From positions 62,001 to 126,000 of the forward strand of contig NW_025946706.1 in the NCBI RefSeq assembly GCF_000764305.2: a stretch of DNA of 64,000 bases, given 5' to 3'. A model generated the notes under the pieces. The model saw only the letters and a program-made list of their open reading frames with translations. It was not told where the DNA came from and did not search any database. Below are positions 22,201-34,200 of this stretch, piece by piece; position 1 is the first letter of the stretch, and each line of letters begins with the position of its first letter. This stretch comes from Hyalella azteca. Its lineage: Eukaryota; Arthropoda; Malacostraca; Amphipoda; Hyalellidae. Both the position numbers and the translations under genes were made by a program.

Positions 22201-25200
22201 AGAATATCACGTACGTCAAGGTGTCAAAATATGAATTAAGGTAAGATATTACTTAAAATTCGAGCAAGCCAAACAAGGGCCGAGCAAGCACCTGTAGGCG
22301 GGGTCGCTGAGCGCGTGCTGGTTGTGGATCTTGATCCTCTTGATCATGAAGCGGATGTCGTCAGGCTTGCCGTCCCGGTCGAAATCTGCAGTGAAATGGA
22401 GAGTGTCTTAAATATCATTTACATCAAACATTTATCATTTGCATCCAGCCAATATCATTTGCATCAAGCATCAAGCATAAATAATATGCCTCAAGCATCA
22501 AGCTTAAATAATTTGCATTAAGCATCAAGCAAATATCATTTGCATCAAGCATCAAGACAATACCATTTGCATCAAGCAAATACCATTTGGGAGGTAATTC
22601 GAGCTGCCAGTTACCCACACACGGCGCAGGGTGGCCAGAAAACTTGTGGCGGCCAGAAAAACTTCCGAATTCCAGCCGCCACTATTTACCGCGCTATTGG
22701 ACTCGTGTATGGGAGCGACTGGCCACGGAAGGACCTAAAAACATTTTACACTAGGCCGATAGAGGAATAACTAGGCGCAGTCAGCATTTGATTGTTTTAC
22801 TGGCCACGACTTCTGTCCTCTTATAAAACATCTTTAAATAGACGCTCTTGATAAATGGAGTTCGTTATTATAAGCCCTTTTCCAAGACAACTTTTTATTT
22901 TGCACTGTACCTGCATGAGGTTTTATGATGAACCTTGGATTATAGTAAGCCAGACCAAGATGGTGATGGACTCGATGCAGGCCTCACCTGTCACTTTATA
23001 GATGGAGTTGACGCGCTGCACATGACGGGTGATGGACTCGATGCAGGCCTCCTCGGACCCGATGCGCTCGTAGAAGAGATGGTCGGCCTGCAGGTAGAGC
23101 ATGCAGGTCGTCTTGCTGGGGTCGACCGCAGACCTGCGTGCAGAGATGAATAATTATGAGCATTTAGATATTTTAGGGGTTAAAAATGTACACGTAATAT
23201 AGATTTGTACAATAACCAGAACAAATTATGGAAATATGTAAACTAATGAACGAATCCCAATATACTTTACACATGAAAGAAGAACATTGTCGTCATCTTT
23301 ATCTTTGTGGAATGAATATCTTATGAATGTTTAAACTGCAATAAATTTAAATTTGAAATTTGAAAGAAATTTTAGAAATTAGACAGTATATTTAAACAAG
23401 AAAAGAGGAATAATTTCTCACCTCTTGAATCGCGTGGAGTTGTGTGGAGGCGTCATCTTCAAGAGCTCAGGGAAAAGCCGATTAGTAGACCTGCCTTTTA
23501 TTTTTTCTTCCCCAACCCAGTCCCCGGGGCTGGCCGCACTTGAGGAGGGTGCAGGGGCATTATGCTGCTCAATAAACAACCGAGCGTTCTTAAGGCTCTT
23601 CTCTTGATATTCTGGGCTCTGAAGACCGTTGGATCCACCCTCGTCTTCTAATCCCTGTTGTTCCAAAGAAAGTTTCTTGTTTCTCGCGCTTACGGCCGCC
23701 AGAAGCTTAGGATGTATGCCGCTAGCAGCAACAGCAGCAGAATTATCCGCACTGTTATTCTTTCTGTAGGTGTCGTCGGTATAGCGAAGACCTCCGCGGT
23801 CGTGAAGCTTCTGAGAAGCGCAGTCGTCGCTGCTGGGGTCGAGCACGTCCGACGCTTTGTACATCACAGAGTGGAACTCTACGTCCTTCAAGTACCTGCA
23901 AGCGAAACGCTTCATGCAGGAGACATCCACAGCAAAGAAAGAAGATGTTAAATCTTACTCAACATTTTGATTCATCCAAGGGTCCGGGAAACGGCGTGGA
24001 CCGACTATACGAAAAACATCAACGACTAACAACAATTAAAATGTACAGCAATTAAAATTCGTCCTATTTCACCAATTTTCGTAGTTATACGTTTCAATGG
24101 GATGATAAATTAGCAAGAAATGCGTCGCAGACGCACCTGTGAGCGGGTTCGAGGTAGTACAGCTCGTTGGGCGAGCGGATATGGCCGTCGAAGAGCCCGT
24201 CCGACGTCACCAGCCCTTCCACCTCAGTCTGGTCGTCGTCTGCCATAACAACAGAATTTTTCTCTAAGAAACTCTTACCAGTTGTTATTGCTTATTGTTA
24301 GACAAAAATTGTTTAATTTAAGAAAAATTTGACACGCTTCCATTTTGGGTTTCATCATTGATCAGATCTATGCTAGTGTCAGGATTTATATAATACTAGT
24401 AACAGAAACTAGAGGGTGAAACACGAGAAAGCCATCAAGTTTTTTTCTATCCCATTGCCTCGCCAAGCTACGAAATCTTTCCGAAACCAGAAAACGGAGA
24501 GAAAAAATGAGAGGGGGCCGGAAGAGGGGGTAGATAGGGACCGCTTTCAGGATCACATGTCAATTACAGACGAGCAGCAGCAGCTAAACTTGCAGAGGTT
24601 GTTAGGATCAGCTTGAGTTTACCGTGCCAAATTACCACTGAAGAAGTTAGTTCAGAGCGCCCGAGGGAGTTGGGATGGCATAAAGCGCACAAGGTTTTTT
24701 CCAGGCAGCATTTTACCGAAAATAAAAACCAACGCCAGAGACTCTTCAGCTGTACGTTTGTCGCAGCTTTACGCTAAGCACGTAACTACAGTATAAGTAA
24801 AGCGAAAGGTTTAGAATGACACTAAGCTGCTTGATTTCCAAGGACACTTCACTAATTTCATACCTTTGAAGTCTCATGATCAACCAATATCTAATAGTAT
24901 TCTTAAATCTTTCGATAAGTCAATTTAGTTTGAATGACTCAGTAATTCGTATAAGAATCCGACAAAAAGTCGTGCATGAAAAAGTTCCTCACTTAAAACT
25001 TCGTCCTGACTCAACGCAATGAGACCAAATTTACAAGACGGAAAGTACGATCACGGTGGAGAAAAGGCTTTTACTTGCTAACTCCATTAAAACTATGCAA
25101 GAGGTCCGTCCAGCCAGGGGAAATCCATTAGAAGCAATAATGGAAAAATAGGAGTTGAAAAATACCAGCATTCGTTCGTATAAACAGTACCAGCGTTCGT

Positions 25201-28200
25201 GAATGGCTTAGTATTGCTACCCAACGCGGAGGAATCCGCTGTAAGTTTTTGAATGGATGAGTATTGCTACTCACCGTGAAGGTATCCGCTGTAAGTTTTA
25301 TGGATGTCGAAGTTGACGGCGCCATCGGAGGACTCGAACTCCACATCGGGGCTGAAGACGCTGGCGTCGCGACGCAGGCGAAGATGGAAGAGCCTGTCAC
25401 GTACAACACGTCACTTAGTAGGAACAACTCACTGCAATATTCCTCACTGACAACGTGTAGATATGCAAGCAGAGGAACTAACCAGAGCAGTGAGTCGTTC
25501 CATAATATTTAATCAATAAAATAATTTTGTACATTGTACAACGAAATAAATTAAACTTGAAAGCATTTTAAAAGTTCCGCGAACGGCTTCCGATGTTTAA
25601 AGATTGGTAACTACGAGCCTAGCCGCTCCAGAAGCGCTCTCAGGGCTCGGGTTGGAATGAGATTGCCAAGTTCGGGGAGGTGGACAAAGTTGCAAGCGGC
25701 TTAGGATTGCACGCGAGCTGCCGAGATTGCTGCAATCAAACGGCCACAGCGCCCAGCATATGAAGGAGACTAACGCTCGTCATATCGCAGCTCAGTTCCA
25801 GTGCTTGAAGTTGGTGATCCACGCGAGTACAGCCGCGATGAATGTGGTGTGAACGCAGCTAATGATAATAGCCCGTCATGCGTTTCAGAATTGGTTCTTG
25901 TGTGTTATATTCCCAATTGTATCCTATATACTATACAGATAAGCAAGATATACAAGATAGAAGTATGCAGATATAAGATATAAGTTATATGTATACATAT
26001 AAGCAAGATGTACATTACACATAAGCAAGATAATAAAACACTGTTCTGAGAATAGCAAGACATGTAATCAAGTAACCGCACATCAATCAAACCTGCATGC
26101 ATGGGGGAAGCACAATGCAATATCAGAGCATAAAAATTTTGCATCGTTAAATTTAAACAAGTCACAATCAAATCGATAATAATAAAGAAACGAATGTACA
26201 ACTGATGCAACGTAAAAACTGCACATAGAGCTGATCCAGAAAATGAACGACTATCACGAAGCAAGTAGCATTAATAATGACATGGGAACATCAGTTCATT
26301 TAGCTCGGCATGCAGCATTGATAGGATCAGGTCTACGAGCCAAAATTATAACAGGGGAATTACAGGATTGAGGAAGGAGGATAACAGCGGCAGAACATGC
26401 GAAATACGATGAGCCGGATAATTAGAGCAGCAGAGCGCAGGAAATACGGTGAGCCGGATAATTAGAGCAGCAGAGCGCAGGAAATACTGTGAGCAGAATA
26501 ATTAGAGCAGCAGAGCGCAGGAAATACGGTGAGCCGGATAATTAGAGCAGCAGAGCGCAGGAAATACGGTGAGCAGGATAATTAGAGCAGCAGAGCGCAG
26601 GAAATACTGTGAGCCGGATAATTAGAGCAGCCATGAAAGCAAGCCGCTGCTCTTCAGGCGGCCAATAACGTAGCGGCGGAGTGAAGCCCGCGCCGGCATA
26701 TAGAGAGGGCGAGGGTGACTGCATGCTGCCTTCCTCGGACGCAACCTGCCTTATTACCAATGAGGGAACAAGAAATATATACTCAAAATATTATTGTTCT
26801 GAACAAATACAAGTAAAGCAATATAATATCCTTTTATTTTGCACATGAACAAGAAGAATGGTATACTAAATTATATTATATGAACCAGAATAAGCCAAGC
26901 GATATACTCAATCGTACTGTTATGAACGAGAATGAGCGAAACGATAAACTGAATTCTATTGTGACCTGAATTATCGAGTCAGCAGAATTTGAGAAGTCGA
27001 AAGAGCTGAATTCGAGAAGTCTAAATAGGTGATTTCAAATGGCCAACTTGTTGAACTAGCGTTGGTGAAGCTTTTGGGTTGATGCTTGTATGGTCCGCAG
27101 GCAATTAATGGAAGCCGTTCTGTAAATTAATTGAAATATTCGTCTTAAGTATAGAAACAAATCGAGGCCAAAATGCAGAAATGGATCCAATGGAGAGCAA
27201 ACACACTGAAATTTGAAGCCTTATGTGTGGAGCATACATGAAATTCGCTCTGAAGGTTGTTATAACCAGATGGAGTGAGCAGGGAATGGGTTGGATTGAC
27301 AACTTCTAAATTGAAAGTTAACAGCGGGAGTTCGGAGCGCGGAAATGTAACAGCTTCTCAAACGCTGACGGCTAAATTGATTTTCGAAGCCCACGAGGCT
27401 ATTGAGGTCGTGAAGGTCGCTCATGACAAGGTCAATTGCATGCGTCCTTGTGTGATGAAGTGAGGTCGACATCGATCCCTTCATTGAGGGCAATCGATCA
27501 TCCGCCTGAGAACATTCACAAGAATATAGACGAAGGCTCACGCTTCAAATGAACACGATTTAGAATCGTGCGAGCTGCAAGACTCAAATGAGTGACGTCA
27601 TATGCACTCAGAGAAATTGTTGAGATATTGTCCAGATGTGGCGGCACCACTGTAACTGAGTCGAAGACTTCTCGTGTATGCAAGTAATAGGTGTTGATTA
27701 ATACGTTAACTTAACCGTGGTGAACTAAAGTGTTGGTGCCTACAATGTGAAAAAATCTATGCCGGGAGTGTTTACGTCCATTTGATTGGCTTATTTAATA
27801 CGGGAATAATAATGATGATATATACAGCACTAATACCCTAGTGCCGATTATCAGTTTGTCGTAAGTAAGCCAGCCGACAACGATGCAGGACGCGCAATTA
27901 CGATCATCGCAGCCCTCGCGATTCGTCACAGGATTCCTGAGCATTTGCCTGCAGATGCGACAGCATCGATCGTCGGTGTCACGAGGGTAATGCATCCAGA
28001 AAAATGAATGGGTCCAATCGTCTAAGTGGCAATGTATTTTCTGTACGCCGCACTGATACGCTCTATAGGTATGAATGAAGCAAAAAACAGCAAAAAGTGC
28101 TGCGATATTTGGACAAAGTGCCACTCATTTTTCTTTAGTTATATGGGAGCCCCTATATAGGCTTCTCGGCGCCATGCATAAAAGATGGATGCCGCCTCTG

Positions 28201-31200
28201 CATCACACGTCAGGCAACCGCAGTGACATCAGCACCATGTCAACATCGTGCGTCTGGTGACATCAGCACCATGTCAACATCGTGCGTCTGGTGACATCAG
28301 CACTATGTCAACATCGTGCGTCTGGTGACATCAGCACCGTATCAACAAATATCATTCAAATCGTTGAACTAAAAATGACAAACGAGTGTTCCGAACTTAG
28401 AACGGAACAAACATTCAAGACTTTATTTATGCCTAAAACCGCGGCATGTAATCCTAGTTAGGGCATCCGAGGAAAAATATCATCAAAGTCAATGAATCGC
28501 TACGTTACTTTCAAGGAAATGTGAAGATGGTACAATCCTGAACGATCAAAACGATCAGTCCTAAATAAAATTAAAACGATCAAACTAAGTCGTCAGAACT
28601 AAGACGACCAAACTAAGACGTTAAAACTATAAGCCATCAGAACTAAAACGTTCAAACTAAGTCAGAAAAAAGAAACTTCATGCGTCAAATCGGAAGAACC
28701 ACCTTCAGAACTGCTGGCTAAACTTAGCGGCAGTTGTTGTCGGGAACGTAACGTAGTCCCGACGCTGACGTACAAGTTTGTACCATAATCTATATATATT
28801 GTTATAGGTATAAATATCTGTTCGTCCAACCTGCAGCAGTTAGTCACTTACTAGAAGGCACCGATACTACATCTTAATCCAAGTCGTCGTACTTTTGTAT
28901 TCTACGTGCGACCAGTCTGCGATCTATGAATAAAATATTCATACTTGTGCCGAATATAACCTGAGTTAGACAATTCGGAATTCAATCTATTCATATCCAT
29001 CGCCGACAGTTCTATAAACCATTACACATAATTGAGGCGGAGTGCAGTTTATAGCAGAAAGACGAGATTTTTCATAGATCAAACCGAGACGAGGGAGCAT
29101 CATCATCTGGACAAGTTGTGTTGCTACGACGACTTCCTTTTGATATCCCAGACGTTGATTGCGGCACAAAATTCCCAGGCGCCCTGAATGCTGCTCGCCT
29201 GAGGCCTTTGATGAAGAGACATAAGGTCTATACAGACGAAACAGGACATGCAGATGATGGGTCATAGGGTCCGCAGACGAAACGGGATCAGCAGACGATG
29301 GGTCATAAGGTCTGCAGACGAAACGGGATCAGCAGACGATGGGTCATAGGGTCTGCAGACGAAAAGGGACCTGCAGACGATGGATCACAAGGTCTGCAGA
29401 CGAAATGGATTGAGAGCAGCAGACTATAGGACACAAGGCCTGTAAACCTGCAGGCGATGTGAATCTTTTAATGCGCACAAAGAGAATTGAGACCAATAAG
29501 CGAAAAAACAAGCCATATACCATATACAGTCAACCAGGAAATGAAACCAAAAGTGATGGTCAGTAATGGTATTTGAGGGAATAATGAGATTTAAGTAAAG
29601 CGCTGCAGTGATGGAAACAACCGGAGCGTGGATGGACCAACATCGGTCTTGTACTTCCCAATGGTCGCAAAAATAACACCTCCTTCCTTTAAATTTCAGT
29701 AGTCATTTAAACTGGTAAAAACTGCACGCCAGAACAACACATAATCACGAACAAACTTTCATACGTCTGCCAGGCCTGTGCGATGTAACTCACTAGAAAA
29801 AATGACCATCACGGGCCTTTTCTATATAATCTTCCCTAACGCTGCGCTACCTCCTATAAAGGAGGTACCTATAGCGCAAAATAAATAAACAATCGTACCC
29901 AAAAAGTAGGCACAATTGTACCCATGAAGTAAGTACAATTGTACCCTTTAAGTAAGTGCAATTGTACCCATAAAGTAAGCACAATTGTACCTACTTTATA
30001 TGCATATAGTAAGCTCCGTACTCAAGAGTAACAACCTCGTTCTCTTCACGTACCTCCGCCAGCCCTGCCTTAATTTGCATGCAATTGACGCTGTTCTTGA
30101 CAGCGCGATGCACAAAAGACGCCGGCGCCGCGGCCATGAGCGGCATAATATTTGTTCAGGACAGGACGCGAGCACGCCACGGCTGAATGCAGCGCTCTTC
30201 CAAGTGCATTGTATGCGCTAAATAATGTGTTTTAAATATTTAATTAGATAATAATAATGAGAATGAATAAAATTATAGAGTATAGACCAATGAGCATATT
30301 ATATTATTCATTCAGTGATGGTTACTCAACTCTGTGTGAACTGACTGTACCTCAAGCTACAAGGCACTTTATTTATTAATATAGAGCAATAAATATAATA
30401 ATAATAGTATTGGGGCCAGTTAATGTATCAGTGGAAGAAGATATATAGGCAAGTTCTCACAGTAAACATTTCAAAGTACCAATAATTATTGATCAGAATC
30501 AGCAAATAATAACGCCATCCAACAAATGTGCAACTTCTATTGAGCATCTATATAGAGGAGTAATACAAGCCAAATACTGCGGAGGAATAAGTTACGAACG
30601 TAGGAAATGGAGCTTTACTAGGGAAGTGGGTGAGGTGCTCGGAAATGCAGAGCTGGGAGAGAGAAATGGAGTGATGGAGGGAGACGGAGGGAAGATGCGA
30701 GGTAATGGCGTGGCTGGAGATTGTTTGAGGGCAAGTTGTCGAGGGGAACTAAGGGAAAGAAAGCTTCTGTCTCTATCTATATACTAGAAGTGGTATCGAT
30801 GCTGCATTGTCAGACTTGTTTAGCTCCTGTAAATAAGTGTGTGATGTAACCTAGCAATCAACTTATGACAAAAAACCTACTAAGTCCAATTTAAAAAAAA
30901 AACAAGGAAGACGTGTCGAAGAGACCTTGCTTGTCAATCATCGTATAAGTTGACGAAACACAAGGACACAAGGTCTGTAGACTTTTGTAGACTACATGAC
31001 TTTTATAAATATAATTCCAAAATCACGCGTAATAAAATATGTTTTTTTTTTCGACTTATTAGAATGAAATTTAATGCCTTCAATAATTTTATTAATTCGG
31101 TCTTGTCTCAAAGACAAGCGCAAAGCACAGCACTGCAGCTGCTTACTATAGCTGCACTCGGCCGCGGTTCTCGGTAGGTCGTAACGCTGAAACTTCCCAG

Positions 31201-34200
31201 ACTTTTTGAGGTCTAAAAACGTGCGCACGACAAACTTTTATTGACCGGCAAAAATGTAGAGCGTGAACTGACCACGAGAAGTCGCAGTGCAGCATTTTCG
31301 GCACCACACGCATCCATGAGAATTGCAGGGCCACAGAAAAGTAACGATTAAAAAGGTTAAGACTCGCATTGTTTGACTCATTCGAAACCCGTGGCGCGTC
31401 GAACACGAGCGACGTCTATAATAATAATCTGAATGATATGAATAACAATGCAAAACACTAACACTCGTATGTTTTAATCATTCGCCAACACACATGATGC
31501 GTCGAACATGAGTAACGTATCTAACAATAATTTAACAGAAATACAGTTTAATAGTGTTTTGGCGAGCATAACAAGCTCTCCCCAATAACTGATATCAGCA
31601 CGTGGAATGAGAGGTAATTCTTACGAGTCACCTAGTACGAATTAACTTGTCAGGAGCAGACATTTTAAATCGTGTTAGATAAAATCAAAGACCGCCCAAG
31701 ATCGCATCAAAAACGACTGCTGACGATACGCGCCGCGCCATCGCTCTCTTCCACGCCGCTTGAAGTCCCCAATAAGAAATCAAAGCAAGAACCAAAACAA
31801 TAATCAAAGCAATAATCAGAGCGGGAATCAAGGCAAGAATCAGTGCACGAATCAAAGCAAGAATCAGTGCACGAATCAAAGCAATAATCAGAGCAAGAAT
31901 CAAAGCAGAGATCAAAAGCCAAAGTCATCTTCAATTTTCCAGCCAACGGACAATGTAGCCTCTGATGGGAAATAAGATGCCAAGCAATGGTTGCTCTGAT
32001 TGCGATCGTGCAAACAAACTAGTTGTCCTATTCAAGACGTCGTCCCAGCAATTTTGTAGAGCTGAACTTGAGCGAGTCGATAAAGAACTAGTGCATGTGA
32101 TAAAGAACTTGCGCATCAGGTAAAGATTAAAAACTAGCGCATTTGCAAAGATAAATAACTAGTGCATGTGATATTGCGACATTGCGACATAGATAAAGAA
32201 CTAGCACATCTGACAAAGATATATAACTACGTATAGTGCATGTGATATTGTGACATATATAATGAGCTTGCACATCTGATAAAAATAACTAGCACATGTG
32301 ATAAAGTACTAGCGCACGAGTCAGGAGGTGTGTTTACTTTTATTTATTCTTAAAGGAGGAGCACTGGAAACTAGTCCATAAAGGCGTGTTGACTTGAGTG
32401 GTGTCGAAACCTAACCCGGAGCGGCGGCTGAGCTCTCGGTGTGTCGTCTGCAAGTGCAACCCAACACTGCCAGAGGCAGTAAAAACTCAGGCAGAGTCCA
32501 CAAAAATTAGCCTCTTAAAAGCAAGTTCGTGGTAGGAAGATGAAGGAAATACGCATAAGTGAAGCACAGCAGCAAATGCTGCTCACTAAATTTAAATTAG
32601 CTCACTAAAATTACTCGCGTATGCCTGTGCTGTATGCTTTGTACGCAAACAGGTATTGTACACATAAAATACGCATCTTAAAGCGTGCACTCGTTGATAT
32701 CATACAAATAAGATGCCAAAACGCACCTCTATCTCATTCGGCACATCCACGCTCCAAATACCATATTTTTCCTCATCAAACTACGAAGAAATTAGATGTG
32801 CTCTGAAGTATATATATGAGCCCAATGGCATACCCCCCGCGGCGTTGTGCAGACGGCCACTCATCGCTGTGACCGCGGGCCGCCCTCGCGTCCAGGAGGC
32901 GCGTAACGATGTGTTCCCCTGCTTTATTGTGCCTCGCTCTCCCTCCAGTCTTCCGGTTCCTTAATGGGGAGAGGCGTCGGTGGTGAGCAGTTGCGACGAG
33001 GGAGACTCGCTCCCCTCACTTGTGTTCCTGAGGTCTCGACAACACGGCTCGTGCATCGACAACACGGCCGGTGTCTTGACAACACGGCTCGTGTCTCGAC
33101 AACACGGCCGGTGTCTTGACAACACGGCTCGTGTCTCGACAACACGGCCGGTGTCTTGACAACACGGCTCGTGCATCGACAACACGGCCGGTGTCTTGAC
33201 AACACGGCTCGTGTCTCGACAACACGGCTCGTGTCTTGACAACAAGGCTCGTGTCTCGACAATAAGGTTCATCTCTCGATACCTCCTATAAGTTATTTTG
33301 ACAACACGACACCCTCCCGACAATAACACCGCAGTCTCGACAACAGCAATAGCATCTCGATGCTAGCGACGCCCTCGCGACAACACCAGCCATGCACCTC
33401 TCGACAACATCAAACCCATCTTGACAACGCTGCAGTTAACTTGCCGTGCCAACTCGCAGCCCTGTTGTCAACAAATCCACGCCACAACAGATGCTCGAAA
33501 ACACTTTCTCAAGCGAAAAACACTCCAACATCTACACGCACACTACAATAGTCACACCAGATGTATTTAGCACGCGCTAGCATAACGCATTGCATACTTT
33601 CTCAAATTAACCATCCTAATGTGGTCCGGAAAAATGGTATATTTTAAAATTCTACAAAACTAACGACATTTTCACAACCACCCTTGTCAAAATCTCGAAA
33701 CATCTTATGGTGATCGAACGGAATGATGGCCGTGCGTGTTTGCGGTTGGTTAGGTTCAAGCGCCAGTGTTTAACTCGTATAAGTTCTATTATGATCAAAT
33801 GCTAGACGTTTTACGGCGGGTCGAGTTTGTAACTTAGATGGTGACCGGGTTTTGTTTTTATTTTGTAGCGATTATTTCATTTTATTTTATTACTTAATAT
33901 CCAGCTGGCGAGATATCACAAAGGTAATATCTCGTTAGCACAAGTCTCGCTAACTTGCACTTGCAAAATTAATTAATTTTCACATGAACTGTCGTCGATG
34001 CACTGCTGAATACAATTCCCAATACAGAAGACCAATCAAAATAAAAAGTCGTTGCGATTCAGCAGATAATATTTAAAGTCTCTGCAAGTTTCGTTAATGA
34101 AAGTCGTTGCGATTAAAAAAAAACGAACCTTCAGAAGTCTAGTGGGATCGTCAACAAAACAAAAGGTGCTGAGCTCCGAGTCAAATCTGATTCTTTTGTT

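Noticed and set aside
27593..27600. TGACGTCA (CRE-type site), also at 1764-1771
   Set aside because: An isolated 8-bp match in non-coding DNA is expected by chance in 64 kb and has no promoter nearby.
31685..31975. Open frames on both strands (Asn/Gln-rich and Leu/Ile/Ala-rich)
   Set aside because: Generated by the 12-bp tandem repeat.
18872..33275. CRISPR-like direct repeats
   Set aside because: The arrays are head-to-tail minisatellites without unique spacers, in a eukaryotic intron setting.
32924..33329. Overlapping minus-strand frames rich in Cys, Arg and His
   Set aside because: They follow from the 20/40-bp minisatellite and are open in more than one frame.
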